Origin: CBDBDZ01 sp965204215
GTDB lineage: Bacteria > Pseudomonadota > Gammaproteobacteria > Pseudomonadales > GM7GCV1
Assembly (NCBI GenBank): GCA_965204215.1
Contig: CBDBDZ010000013.1
Span: forward strand, 124,001 to 188,000
DNA length: 64,000 bases
Direction: 5' to 3'
Numbering within the stretch: the first letter of the stretch is position 1; each line of letters starts with the position of its first letter. The notes beneath the pieces are model-generated. The model worked only from the letters and a program-made list of their open reading frames with translations. It was not told the origin of the DNA and did not search any database. Positions 43,215 to 53,229 of this stretch are shown piece by piece. The position numbers and the translations under genes were made by a program.

Positions 43215-45092
43215 TTATTGATTAACAAGCTTCCTGTAAGCCTCTGCACTAGGATGGTCAGGCTGAACTTCCAGTAGTTTTTTTATGTTTTGAATGACTA
43301 AATCATTCTTTCCCAAACCTTGATAGATAGCCGCTAAGTTTTGATATACATAGCCAGAACGCGGTGCCAGTGATTGCATATGGTTAGCAAGCGGCAAGGC
43401 TTTTTGAAATTGACCTGTGGTGGAATAATAATTCACAGCACGGTTAAGTGAATTAAGATTGTTTGGGTAGCTGTCTAACACTTCCATAATTGCTTTTTCA
43501 GTGTTGGGGTGGTTGAGCTTTTTGTAGGTAATGGCTTTATATTTAAGCATATCGTACTTATAGGGATTGTGCTTATAGGCTTTTTCAGCGGAAACAATTG
43601 CCTCAGTGTACTGCTTTGTCTCTACTTGAAAATGGGTTTTGCGGTACCAAATCTCAGCTTCAAACCATTGCACAAACAGTATGATTGATGTCAAAGAAGC
43701 AGCCATAAAGCCAATGCTAATTGGTTTAGTTGTCGACTTTGGCAGCGACCACTGCCATTTATTTTGTTCGCTGCTGGTAATTAGTGTGAGATAAACCACA
43801 AATAAAAATAAGGTATGCGGCAATTGTAAGGGGAAGCTAAATAGCGCGTCAAAACCAATGGCAATTAGGCAACCGATAATGCCTGAAAGCAGCATTTTTT
43901 GTTGAAAGCTATTCTCTTCATTTTTGAAAAAACGCCATAAGTGGCGCAGTACCAGTACGATTAGTGCAATAAATAAAATAAGTCCTATGGTACCGGTTTC
44001 TACAATGAGTTGAATATAATCATTATGTGTATGGTTGCTTTGGCTGTCTAGCCTTACACCAAAATCAAACCCATGCAACTGATGATATATGGGGTACTCA
44101 ATTAGCCAGTTATTAACTCCAATTCCAAACAACCAATTATCTAAATACAAGTCAACGGCATTGCGCCATTTAATAAGTCTTACATTGCTGGACTCAAAAT
44201 TGGTTGTTGCTTGTTTGCCAATGGATTGTAATTCTTCATTAAATCCAGTGATAGCACTGGGGTTAAAACCAGTACGATCAATGTGTACCATGCAAATTAT
44301 GAACGTCAGGGAAACCAGCAAGGTCTGCAGTCTTGTTTTATTGATAAATGATTGTTTGCTCTGTTTTCTGATTAACCATAAAACCAGGATAAAATAGACA
44401 ATAGCAATAGCCATTGACAGCCATGCTGCGCGTGCAAAAGTATATAAAATATAGATTTGGATAAGGGCAGTACCTATGGCATAAAACCATTGCTTAGCCG
44501 TAGATTGGTTGACCCAATACAAGGCTATACCTAACGGGAAAGTCATTAATGCATAATGAGCTCCCATATTTTTATTGCCGAAAAAAGAAGCTGGTGGGGC
44601 AGCTTGTACTACCCAGCTGAAACTGGTTAAATACTGAGCAATACCTACAATCGCTGCAATGACACCACTTGCAAATACAAATTGCAACAGCTGTTCCCAG
44701 TGTTTACTTTGCATCCATGTTGTGATAATAAAGAAGCCAATAATAGCGGTTAACCAATACAATATGTAGGAAAAAGCTTCAAATTTGTTGTGTGCCCATA
44801 ACGATGTACTGATAATCCACAGCATTAGGGTTAATAGCAATAAGCTACTCAATGACATGCTAATAGTGGCTTTGCCTTGCCTGTACAATGCGAAGCCTGT
44901 AAATGCAGTCATGCTGACTTGCAACCAGGATGCCATTGACATCCATGGGTGGGCAGTTACTACACCAATGGAATTGCCTAAAAATTGCGAGTAAACCGAG
45001 ACAATAGGAGTAGCTGCTACCAAGATACAAAAAAATGTCAGCCAGTGGGTTGGCAGTGTAAAGGCTTTGGAGGACTTTTTCGATTTTGCCAC
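43215..45092 (-). CDS. O-antigen ligase/polymerase-like membrane protein with TPR domain
   Basis: 625 aa. About 12 membrane helices cover residues 12-470. The periplasmic loop segment SNHTHNDYIQLIVETGTIGL is the Wzy_C signature shared by O-antigen ligases (WaaL), polymerases and PglL-type O-oligosaccharyltransferases. The C-terminal 140 residues are TPR repeats (AEKAYKHNPYKYDML, QNLAAIYQGLGKNDL), which fits the PglL/PilO-like branch. It would transfer a lipid-linked glycan to lipid A or to protein (possibly pilin). It is the last gene of the alaS operon, 31 nt after alaS. Confidence 0.85.
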   Translation of the reverse strand: MAKSKKSSKAFTLPTHWLTFFCILVAATPIVSVYSQFLGNSIGVVTAHPWMSMASWLQVSMTAFTGFALYRQGKATISMSLSSLLLLTLMLWIISTSLWAHNKFEAFSYILYWLTAIIGFFIITTWMQSKHWEQLLQFVFASGVIAAIVGIAQYLTSFSWVVQAAPPASFFGNKNMGAHYALMTFPLGIALYWVNQSTAKQWFYAIGTALIQIYILYTFARAAWLSMAIAIVYFILVLWLIRKQSKQSFINKTRLQTLLVSLTFIICMVHIDRTGFNPSAITGFNEELQSIGKQATTNFESSNVRLIKWRNAVDLYLDNWLFGIGVNNWLIEYPIYHQLHGFDFGVRLDSQSNHTHNDYIQLIVETGTIGLILFIALIVLVLRHLWRFFKNEENSFQQKMLLSGIIGCLIAIGFDALFSFPLQLPHTLFLFVVYLTLITSSEQNKWQWSLPKSTTKPISIGFMAASLTSIILFVQWFEAEIWYRKTHFQVETKQYTEAIVSAEKAYKHNPYKYDMLKYKAITYKKLNHPNTEKAIMEVLDSYPNNLNSLNRAVNYYSTTGQFQKALPLANHMQSLAPRSGYVYQNLAAIYQGLGKNDLVIQNIKKLLEVQPDHPSAEAYRKLVNQ

Positions 45093-45123
45093 TTTTAATA
45101 CTGTTACAGTGAAGCGGGATTGA

Positions 45124-47742
45124 TCAGGTTTGTAATTGAGCTTTAAGCGCTGTCAGAGAGTTGTCAAATGCAGCAGGTAACTTTTCGGGGCTATTGCCTC
45201 CACCTTGCGCGCTGTCTGCTCTGCCGCCGCCCTTACCGTCAATAGTTGCAGCAATTTGCTTTATAATATCGGCTGCAGAAATATTTTTGCATTGATTGAC
45301 GCTAGCCAATAGTGACACTTTTGATCCAATGACACTGGCGAGTACGATAACACTTTTGCCTAACTTATTTTTGAGTTGATCCATCAATTGGCGTATAGCT
45401 TTGGAGTCTATGGCATCTAGCTGTTTGAATAATATTTTAATATCGGCTATTGCAATGGCATCGGAAGTTAAGTCAGTGCTATTACCGCTGGCAAGTTTCG
45501 CTTGCAATTGGCTGTTTTGCTTTTGTAATTGTTTGATAGTTGATAACAGTTGATTCACTTTATCGAGAGTATTTTGATTGTCACTTTTCAGCATGCTTTG
45601 TATTTGCTGCAACTTGCGTTGACTGACAATGGCTTGCTGTGCAGCTATAGTTCCGGTAATAGCCTCAATTCGCCTAATACCGGCAGCAATGCCCGATTCG
45701 GCAACAATACTGAAAAAGCCAATATCACCTGTGCTGGAAACGTGAGTTCCACCGCATAATTCAATGGAGTAGGGTTTGTTAGAATTCGTATTGGTGCCCA
45801 TGGATAACACTCTGACACTATCGCCGTATTTTTCTCCAAACAATGCCATAGCTCCTTTTTGGGTAGCTTCGTCTTTGCTCATATATTCGACAGACACTGG
45901 ACTATTAGCAATAATTTGTTGATTGACTTCTAGTGCGATGGCATCAAGTATGTCATGTGAAATCGGCTCGGGGTGCGAGAAGTCAAAGCGCAGTTTCTGG
46001 CTCTCGACTAATGAACCTTTTTGTAGCACATGCTCGCCAAGGTGCCTGCGCAAGGCTTCATGCAATAAGTGTGTGGCAGAGTGGTTGGCGGCGGTGGCGC
46101 TGCGAATGAAGTCATCGACCTTGGCGGTAATTGTTGCTTCGGGCGTGAATGTTCCATTTGTCACTATGCCTTTGTGCATATAATGGCCCTGCTGTGATTG
46201 GCAATCACTTACTTCAAAGCAACTACCATTGGTTGTCGTTAGCGTGCCGGTATCACCCACTTGACCGCCTGACTCTGCATAAAAAGGAGTGGTATTTAAT
46301 ACCACATAACCTTCCTGGTTGACAGTTAATTGTTGTAAGGTTTGACCTTGTATATCATAAAGCGCACAAATGGTAGATTGTAGTCGGGTTTGTGAATAAC
46401 CAGTAAATTCAGTTTGACCTTCCAGATCAATAATTCCTAATTGTGAACTTGCAAATTTATTGCTGTCTCGCGCCTGTTGGCGTTGTTGTTGCATACACTG
46501 TTCATAGCCTTCCATATCCAGTTGCAGTCCTTGTTCACGTGCGATGTCGTTGGTTAAATCGGTCGGAAAACCAAAGGTGTCGTAGAGTCTAAAGATGATA
46601 TCACCAGGAATGGTGTCATTCGATAATTCATCAATAGCGTTGTTAAGAATGGTTAATCCATTGTCAAGGGTTCGAGAAAACTGCTCTTCCTCGTTCAGTA
46701 ATAATTTTTCGATTTGTTGCTGATGCGTTATTAATTCAGGGTAGGCTTCGCCCATTTCTTTACAAAGTGGTGCGACTAATTTGTGAAAAAATGTATGGTT
46801 TACACCGAGCTTGTGACCGTGGCGTAGCGCTCGTCGAATAATACGGCGCAACACATAGCCGCGCCCCTCATTGGAAGGGTGAACTCCGTCGATAATTAAA
46901 AAGCAACCTGAACGGATATGATCGGCAATGACACGTAGAGATTGATTGCTTAAATCGCTTTGATTGGTAACTTTTGCAGCGGCACTTAACAAGTTTTGAA
47001 ACAGGTCAATGTCGTAATTATTGTGTTGGTGTTGCAGCACGGCAGCCATTCTCTCTAACCCCATTCCTGTATCCACACAGGGGTTGGGAAGAGTTATCAT
47101 GGAACCATCGGCTTGTTGTTCAAATTGCATAAACACCAAATTCCATATTTCTATGTAGCGGTCGCCATCGTCATTAGGGCCACCTGGCGGGTCGCCTTCA
47201 ACAGTTTCGCCATGGTCAAAAAATATTTCAGAGCAGGGTCCGCAAGGTCCGGTATCGCCCATCTTCCAAAAATTGTCTTCATCCAGACGGGAAATGCGAT
47301 TGGGGTCAAACCCTATGTCATTAACCCATATATCAGCGGAATCGTCATCGCTGATATGGACTGTCACCCAAAGTTTTTCAGGTGGTAGCTGCAGCGTTTT
47401 GGTTAAAAATTCCCAGCTAAATTGAATGGCTTCACGTTTGAAATAGTCGCCAAAGCTAAAGTTGCCTAGCATTTCAAAAAAGGTGTGGTGACGCGCAGTA
47501 TAGCCCACATTTTCCAGGTCGTTGTGTTTGCCTCCAGCGCGAACACAGCGTTGAGCTGTGACGGCTCTTTTGCAGGATGGCGTTTCATTACCCAAAAAGT
47601 AATCTTTGAACTGTACCATGCCTGAATTGGTGAATAGCAAGGTGGCATCGTTATTGGGTACCAGTGAGCTGCTGGGTATTATTTGGTGTCCTTTGTCTTT
47701 AAAAAATTGTAAAAATTTACTGCGAATTTCAGCGCTTTTCAT
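45124..47742 (-). CDS. alaS: Alanyl-tRNA synthetase
   Basis: 872 aa class II synthetase, full length. The N-terminus is MKSAEIRSKFLQFFKDKGHQIIPSSSLVP. The editing domain has HSATHLLHEALR, and CGGTHVSSTGDIG completes the zinc site; the C-terminal domain with GGGRADSAQGGG (C-Ala) is intact. recX/recA, frequent neighbours elsewhere, are absent. It is in a minus-strand operon, 12 nt after hinT. Confidence 0.98.
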   Translation of the reverse strand: MKSAEIRSKFLQFFKDKGHQIIPSSSLVPNNDATLLFTNSGMVQFKDYFLGNETPSCKRAVTAQRCVRAGGKHNDLENVGYTARHHTFFEMLGNFSFGDYFKREAIQFSWEFLTKTLQLPPEKLWVTVHISDDDSADIWVNDIGFDPNRISRLDEDNFWKMGDTGPCGPCSEIFFDHGETVEGDPPGGPNDDGDRYIEIWNLVFMQFEQQADGSMITLPNPCVDTGMGLERMAAVLQHQHNNYDIDLFQNLLSAAAKVTNQSDLSNQSLRVIADHIRSGCFLIIDGVHPSNEGRGYVLRRIIRRALRHGHKLGVNHTFFHKLVAPLCKEMGEAYPELITHQQQIEKLLLNEEEQFSRTLDNGLTILNNAIDELSNDTIPGDIIFRLYDTFGFPTDLTNDIAREQGLQLDMEGYEQCMQQQRQQARDSNKFASSQLGIIDLEGQTEFTGYSQTRLQSTICALYDIQGQTLQQLTVNQEGYVVLNTTPFYAESGGQVGDTGTLTTTNGSCFEVSDCQSQQGHYMHKGIVTNGTFTPEATITAKVDDFIRSATAANHSATHLLHEALRRHLGEHVLQKGSLVESQKLRFDFSHPEPISHDILDAIALEVNQQIIANSPVSVEYMSKDEATQKGAMALFGEKYGDSVRVLSMGTNTNSNKPYSIELCGGTHVSSTGDIGFFSIVAESGIAAGIRRIEAITGTIAAQQAIVSQRKLQQIQSMLKSDNQNTLDKVNQLLSTIKQLQKQNSQLQAKLASGNSTDLTSDAIAIADIKILFKQLDAIDSKAIRQLMDQLKNKLGKSVIVLASVIGSKVSLLASVNQCKNISAADIIKQIAATIDGKGGGRADSAQGGGNSPEKLPAAFDNSLTALKAQLQT

Positions 47743-47754
47743 AAAATGTTAGAG

Positions 47755-48111
47755 CTATAGAGATTGTTCGCTAAACTGTTTGTCAGCTAATATATGTAAG
47801 TGCAGGTGAAATATGGTTTGTCCTGCATCTGCCCCATTGTTGATAACAAGGCGAAAAGCTTTGTCAACGCCCTGTTCTCTTGCCACTTCTCCTGCAACCC
47901 ACAGTAAATGCCCTAACAGTTTTTTTTGTTCTGAGTTAGCATCGACCAGACGTGGAATAGGTTCGACAGGAATAACTAGTAAATGAACAGGGGCCTGCGG
48001 GTTAATGTCTCGTATGACAATGCAATACTCATCTTCGTAAAGTTTTTCCGAGGGTATTTCGCCTTCAATAATTTTGGTGAATAATGTTTTTTCGTTCAAT
48101 GCTTTCTCCAT
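47755..48111 (-). CDS. hinT: HIT-family purine nucleoside phosphoramidase
   Basis: 118 aa HIT protein with the catalytic triad HLHLHIL near residues 100-106 and NNGADAGQTIFH before it, as in HinT/YcfF. It hydrolyses adenosine phosphoramidates. The ATG lies 16 nt inside the 3' end of the Trm112-like gene; the start adds about three residues to the usual MSEKTIF opening. Confidence 0.93.
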   Translation of the reverse strand: MEKALNEKTLFTKIIEGEIPSEKLYEDEYCIVIRDINPQAPVHLLVIPVEPIPRLVDANSEQKKLLGHLLWVAGEVAREQGVDKAFRLVINNGADAGQTIFHLHLHILADKQFSEQSL

Positions 48112-48293
48112 TGCTCAATTTCATCTTCACTTAATTGCCTGGCCTCGTCTTCAAGCATAACGGGAATGTCATCGCGAATAGGATATGCGAGTCTGGATGC
48201 GATACAAATAAGTTCGTTGGTACTATCATCGTATTTAAGCGGTGCTTTGGTAACAGGACATACCAGTAAGTCGAGCAACTGTTTATCCAGCAT
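48096..48293 (-). CDS. Trm112-like small protein (YcaR family)
   Basis: 65 aa. The pattern LLDLLVCPVTKAPLKYD, then ELICIASRLAYPIRDDIPVMLEDEAR, is the UPF0434/Trm112-like family. One zinc cysteine (CPxC) is T here, as I recall from pseudomonad homologues. In other organisms Trm112 activates methyltransferases; the bacterial role is not settled. It lies 2 nt after acnB and overlaps hinT by 16 nt. Confidence 0.92.
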   Translation of the reverse strand: MLDKQLLDLLVCPVTKAPLKYDDSTNELICIASRLAYPIRDDIPVMLEDEARQLSEDEIEQWRKH

Positions 48294-48295
48294 GG

Positions 48296-50911
48296 TTAGC
48301 CTGTCACCACAACTTGTTCAGCGGCAATCATCTGCCCCTGCTTGGCCGATTGCTGAAAGCTTTCGATTTGATCGAAATTCATGTAACGATAGATATCGTC
48401 GCTCATGGAGTCAATTTTTTCGGCGTATTGCAAATATTCTGCGGGGGAGGGCAATCTACCTAATAGTCCACCTACGGAAGCAAGTTCTGCAGAGGTAAGA
48501 TAGACATTTGCACCATTTCCTAAACGGTTGGGGAAATTGCGTGTGGATGTGGATAGCACAGTGCTGCCCGATGCTACTCGAGCCTGGTTACCCATACACA
48601 GCGAGCAGCCAGGCATTTCAGTGCGTGCGCCTGATTTGCCGTAAATACTGTAATAGCCCTCTTGCATCAAGGCGTGTTCATCCATACGTGTGGGTGGTAC
48701 AATCCACATGCGGGTCTGGACAGGTTCAGCATTGGATTCCAGCAATTTGCCTGCAGCGCGAAAATGCCCAATATTGGTCATGCATGAACCAATAAACACT
48801 TCGTTGACAGTATCGCCTTGTACTTCTGACAACAATCTGGCATCGTCGGGATCATTAGGGGCACAAACAATAGGCTCATTGATGTTGGCTAGGTCTATAT
48901 CAATTACTGTAGCGTATTTTGCGCCTGCATCAGCACTAAGTAATGTGGGAGACTCTAACCATTTTTCCATTGCAGCGGCGCGGCGTTCAAGAGTGCGGAT
49001 ATCGCCATAGCCCTCGGCTATCATCCAACGCAACATCACAATATTGGAGCGTAAATATTCACTGACGGAGTCTTCCGAAAGTTTAATGGTACAACCAGCA
49101 GCAGAGCGTTCAGCTGATGCGTCAGATAGTTCAAACGCTTGTTCACAAGTAAGGTTTTCCAAGCCTTCAATTTCGAGAATGCGACCAGAAAAAATATTCT
49201 TTTTGCCTTTTTTTTCAACGGTTAACAGACCTTGTTGAATGGCGTAATAAGGTATGGCGTGGACTAAGTCGCGCAAAGTAATACCCGGTTGCATTTCGCC
49301 TTTGAATCTAACCAGAACTGATTCTGGCATATCAAGCGGTATAACGCCAGTGGCGGCGGCAAAGGCTACCAGGCCAGAGCCAGCGGGGAATGAGATGCCG
49401 ATTGGAAAACGAGTGTGCGAATCGCCACCTGTACCAACGGTATCAGGCAATAACATGCGATTGAGCCAACTGTGAATAATACCGTCACCAGGTCGTAATG
49501 ATACACCACCGCGATTGCGAATAAAGTCAGGTAATGTATGTTGCGTTTCAATATCGACAGGTTTGGGGTAAGCAGCAGTATGGCAGAATGATTGCATGAC
49601 CAGGTCGGTTGAAAATCCGAGACAGGCAAGGTCTTTCAATTCGTCTCGGGTCATGGGGCCTGTGGTGTCTTGAGAGCCCACAGTTGTCATTTTTGGTTCA
49701 CAGTAATCGCCAGGCAATACACCGTCAACGCCGCAAGCCTTGCCCACCATCTTTTGAGCAAGAGTAAAGGCCTGGTTAGACTGGTGTGAGCTGGAAGGTG
49801 GGTTGCGAAATACCTCGCTAGTGCCTAGCCCTAAATGCTCACGTGCACGATTGGTAAGCCCTCTGCCGATGATTAAATTGATTCTGCCGCCAGCTTGTAC
49901 GCCATCCAGCAACACTTCAGAGCGCAATTCAAATTCGGTGATAACTGTGCCATCGGCATCAAGAATTTTGCCATCATAAGGACGTATTTCAATTTCCTGA
50001 CCAAAACTAATATCGTCAACCGGACATTCAAATACCAGCGAGCCTGCATCTTCTAAAGTATTGAAAAATATAGGGGCAACTTTATTGCCAAAGCATATCC
50101 CACCTGTGCGTTTGTTAGGGGTGCCAGAAATATCGCTGCCGAAATACCAAAGTACAGAATTCACACCTGATTTGCGTGAAGAGCCTGTACCTACCACATC
50201 GCCAACCATGCTAACAGGTAAACCCTGTGCTTTGAGCGCTTCAATTTGTGCTATAGGACCTATAGTGCCATCTTCATCAGGCGTTAGACCTGCTCTTGGC
50301 ATTTTATACATGGCTTGTGCATGTAGCGGAATATCAGGACGCGACCATGCATCAGGGGCAGGGGACAGGTCATCGGTATTGGTTTCGCCAGGAACTTTAA
50401 AGACCAGAGTGCGAATAGACTCAGGTACAGCGGGGCGCGAAGTAAACCATTGTGCATCAGCCCAACTTTGAATGACTTCTTTAGCTAGCGCATTGCCATT
50501 ATCGGCTTTTTCAGCAACATCGAAAAATGCATCAAAAATCAATACGGTATGTTTTAGCGCATCAGCGGCGGCTTGTGCCAGTTCGCGGTCTTCCAGTAAA
50601 TCAATCAATATTGCTACATTGTAGCCACCGTGCATATTGGCGAGTAAGTCAACGGCTTGAGAACGGTTAATAAGTGGTGAGCTTTCTTCACCAGTAATAA
50701 TGGTCTTGAGAAATCCTGCTTTAATATATGCAGCTTCGTCAACACCAGGTGGTACGCGATTAGTGATTAAGTCTAACAAAAAAGCATCGTCACCAGCAGG
50801 AGGTTTTTTTAGTCCTTCTACCAATTCCTGCATCCATTCAACATTGATTGGCTTAGGGGGGAGGTTATTGGCTTTGCGTTCTTCTACGTGTTGGCGATAG
50901 CTGTCTAACAT
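48296..50911 (-). CDS. acnB: Aconitate hydratase B
   Basis: 871 aa TCA-cycle enzyme (citrate to isocitrate), also 2-methylaconitate related. The AcnB order (HEAT-like domain first) is seen: MLDSYRQHVEERKANNLPPKP, then GDVVGTGSSRKSGVNS, GGDSHTRFPIGISFPAGSG, and the 4Fe-4S cysteines in GSCMTN and GCSLCMGNQAR. As a cluster enzyme it depends on the isc genes of this window. It follows tolC by 24 nt. Confidence 0.97.
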   Translation of the reverse strand: MLDSYRQHVEERKANNLPPKPINVEWMQELVEGLKKPPAGDDAFLLDLITNRVPPGVDEAAYIKAGFLKTIITGEESSPLINRSQAVDLLANMHGGYNVAILIDLLEDRELAQAAADALKHTVLIFDAFFDVAEKADNGNALAKEVIQSWADAQWFTSRPAVPESIRTLVFKVPGETNTDDLSPAPDAWSRPDIPLHAQAMYKMPRAGLTPDEDGTIGPIAQIEALKAQGLPVSMVGDVVGTGSSRKSGVNSVLWYFGSDISGTPNKRTGGICFGNKVAPIFFNTLEDAGSLVFECPVDDISFGQEIEIRPYDGKILDADGTVITEFELRSEVLLDGVQAGGRINLIIGRGLTNRAREHLGLGTSEVFRNPPSSSHQSNQAFTLAQKMVGKACGVDGVLPGDYCEPKMTTVGSQDTTGPMTRDELKDLACLGFSTDLVMQSFCHTAAYPKPVDIETQHTLPDFIRNRGGVSLRPGDGIIHSWLNRMLLPDTVGTGGDSHTRFPIGISFPAGSGLVAFAAATGVIPLDMPESVLVRFKGEMQPGITLRDLVHAIPYYAIQQGLLTVEKKGKKNIFSGRILEIEGLENLTCEQAFELSDASAERSAAGCTIKLSEDSVSEYLRSNIVMLRWMIAEGYGDIRTLERRAAAMEKWLESPTLLSADAGAKYATVIDIDLANINEPIVCAPNDPDDARLLSEVQGDTVNEVFIGSCMTNIGHFRAAGKLLESNAEPVQTRMWIVPPTRMDEHALMQEGYYSIYGKSGARTEMPGCSLCMGNQARVASGSTVLSTSTRNFPNRLGNGANVYLTSAELASVGGLLGRLPSPAEYLQYAEKIDSMSDDIYRYMNFDQIESFQQSAKQGQMIAAEQVVVTG

Positions 50912-50935
50912 GGTTATTTCTCAATTAAAGTGATA

Positions 50936-52363
50936 TTAAAATTGCTGTAAATCAATAGGGTTAGCTTTGTCTAACAGGGTGTCTATCTGGTTTAGGTCAC
51001 TTGCATTGAGTACGCCAGATTGATATTTTAGTTGTAAACTATTGATTAAATAGTCATAACGTGCAGTGGAATAATTGCGTTCAGCTTGATACAAATTGCG
51101 TTGTGCCAGCAGTACGTCTACAAGGTTGCGTGTGCCAGATTGATACCCAGCCTGGGTGGCTTCCAAAGCGCTTTGACTGGATTTAATGGATTGTTTATAA
51201 GCGGCAATTTGTGCTTCATTAATATTGACCTGCAAAAATGAGGAGCGCACGTTTTGAGTTAAGTCGCGCTCGGCTTGTTTTAAATTAAATGCTTGCTGGC
51301 GTTGTTGGTAGTAGGCTTGACGGCGCTCACTGTTGATTCTGCCGCCAGAGTAAAGAGGTAGCCTAAAGGCTATATTCCAGGCGTTTCTATCAGTGTCCGA
51401 CTGGTTGTTGGCGGGTACGATTATTTGATTAGGAGCATCGCCAGATAACGTAAAACCTTGTCGTTCTAAATCCTGAGTACTCCATTGCCAGCCAAAGGTT
51501 ACAGTTGGATAGTGTTCAGCGCGTTTTACTTTATAATTATATTTAGCAACTCGCAGGTTATGCTGTGCTTCTGAAAGGGTTTGGCTGTTTTTAGCTGCTA
51601 AATTTACCCATTCATTGACATCATCAGGTTGTGGTTTGCCAAAAGCAATGTCCTGGACTTTGGAAATATTAACAAGTTCTTTACCAATAATGGCTTCCAG
51701 GCGTTGCTGCTGGTCGGTAATATTGCCTTTGGCTTCTACTATTTGCGCAAGCAACAAATCAATGGATGTTTGGGCATCATACACATCGGTTATGGAGGTC
51801 AGACCAACTTCATAGCGTTGTTTGGTTTGATTTAATTGCTCAGACAGTGCCTCTTGTTCACTTTTTAAAGTGTTATATAAGTCGATGGCGCGCAACACCG
51901 ATAAATACCTTTCGGCTATGCGAAAAATAATATCCTGCTTTTGGTTTTGGAATTGAGATTCCGCTATGGAAATATTCGCCAGTACCTGTTTGTAAGCGTA
52001 AAATGCGCGCAAATCAAAGAGTGTTTGAGTGACATCAAACTGGTAGTTTGTTATTTGTGCATCGCCGCTTTGCAGCACTGTAAATGGGTCTGTACCAGTT
52101 ACATCATTCGATGAATCAGCATAATTTGCGCTAAAATTTATACTGGGCAATAATTCTGCTCGCGCCTGCCCTTTTAGTTGTTTGCTGGCCTTATAAGCCT
52201 CTTTGGCAGCCTGATATTGCGCATCATTTTCCAAAGCTAGTTGATAGACAACCTGCAGGGTAGAGGCTTGAGCTGTAAAACTCAAACATACTATTATAAG
52301 TGCAGTAACTTTAAAGTCAGGCATTAGAGATAAAAGGAATTTTATTAGTGGCAATCTTAACAT
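50936..52363 (-). CDS. tolC: TolC-family outer-membrane channel
   Basis: 475 aa outer-membrane efflux protein, TolC/type I secretion branch. The signal peptide ends at AQAS (about residue 33 from the chosen start; a start at 52324 would give a conventional 20-residue signal). Two repeats of the OEP domain show long heptad helices (QNQKQDIIFRIAERYLSVL, YEVGLTSITDVYDAQTS, GYQSGTRNLVDVLLAQRNLY). The likely partner is the RND pair at 34.7-39.3 kb. It lies 8 nt after the SDR gene. Confidence 0.92.
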   Translation of the reverse strand: MLRLPLIKFLLSLMPDFKVTALIIVCLSFTAQASTLQVVYQLALENDAQYQAAKEAYKASKQLKGQARAELLPSINFSANYADSSNDVTGTDPFTVLQSGDAQITNYQFDVTQTLFDLRAFYAYKQVLANISIAESQFQNQKQDIIFRIAERYLSVLRAIDLYNTLKSEQEALSEQLNQTKQRYEVGLTSITDVYDAQTSIDLLLAQIVEAKGNITDQQQRLEAIIGKELVNISKVQDIAFGKPQPDDVNEWVNLAAKNSQTLSEAQHNLRVAKYNYKVKRAEHYPTVTFGWQWSTQDLERQGFTLSGDAPNQIIVPANNQSDTDRNAWNIAFRLPLYSGGRINSERRQAYYQQRQQAFNLKQAERDLTQNVRSSFLQVNINEAQIAAYKQSIKSSQSALEATQAGYQSGTRNLVDVLLAQRNLYQAERNYSTARYDYLINSLQLKYQSGVLNASDLNQIDTLLDKANPIDLQQF

Positions 52364-52371
52364 AATCTCAA

Positions 52372-53181
52372 TTACAGTCTGATAATTTTCTCATAATGAG
52401 CAGGGATTAAACGCGCAATCCAATCAATGATTTTGGCATCGGCCCCTAACACGAGACGTTTACGTTTTTTAGATACTGCATTAAGAATTTTGGTTGCAGC
52501 TTTATCGGCGGATGTTAACGCTTTTTGTTCAAAATGTTTTGCCAACGTATTTTTACTGGCGTCGTCTTTTTGGGTGCGGGCATTGTTAACAATATTGGTT
52601 TTAACCCCGCCCGGATGTACACAGGTTACGCCAATATGGGTATTTTGCAATTCTATTCTAAGAGCTTCTGTATAGCCTCTCAATGCGAATTTTGATGCAT
52701 TGTATGCCGACTGTTTAGCTACGCCGATAATACCAAATACGCTAGAGATATTAATAATATGTGCAGTGTCAACCTGTTTTAAACAGGGCAAAAAATATTG
52801 GGTGCCGTATACGGAACCCCAAAAGTTAATATTGTGTACCCAGCGAATATCTTCTATTGATTGTGTTTCCACATGGTCAAGCAAGGTGACACCAGCATTG
52901 TTAAATACCATATTGACTTGTTGATGTTGTCTGATAACTTCATCGACAAATTGTGAATAGGCTTGTTCATCGCTAACATCCAACTGATATTTGCTGATTG
53001 ATGCATTTTGATTAGTCATGAGCGACTGTGTTTGAAGGAGTTGTTCCCAATCAATATCTGCTAGCGCGACATGAACGCTATACTTATTTAATTGAATGGC
53101 TAATTCGCGACCAATTCCAGAGGCGGCTCCAGTAATGACAGCAACTAACCCCGCCCAGGTATTTTTGACATTGTTTTTCAT
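52372..53181 (-). CDS. Short-chain dehydrogenase/reductase
   Basis: 269 aa classical SDR. TGAASGIGRE lies near residues 17-26, NNAG near 92-95, active-site S in NISSVFG and YNASK near 160-165; the C-terminal segment KKRKRLVLGADAKIIDWI fits acetoin-dehydrogenase/DltE-like SDRs. The substrate is unknown. It is the first gene of the seven-gene minus-strand operon. Confidence 0.9.
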   Translation of the reverse strand: MKNNVKNTWAGLVAVITGAASGIGRELAIQLNKYSVHVALADIDWEQLLQTQSLMTNQNASISKYQLDVSDEQAYSQFVDEVIRQHQQVNMVFNNAGVTLLDHVETQSIEDIRWVHNINFWGSVYGTQYFLPCLKQVDTAHIINISSVFGIIGVAKQSAYNASKFALRGYTEALRIELQNTHIGVTCVHPGGVKTNIVNNARTQKDDASKNTLAKHFEQKALTSADKAATKILNAVSKKRKRLVLGADAKIIDWIARLIPAHYEKIIRL

Positions 53182-53229
53182 GGCTTAGAGTATATAATAT
53201 TTAGTTGATAAACCTAAATTATAGTTAGC

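Noticed and set aside
48096..48293. Loss of a zinc cysteine in the Trm112-like protein as damage
   Set aside because: CPxT in place of CPxC is, as I recall, common in homologues of pseudomonad relatives, so it is not a defect of this gene.
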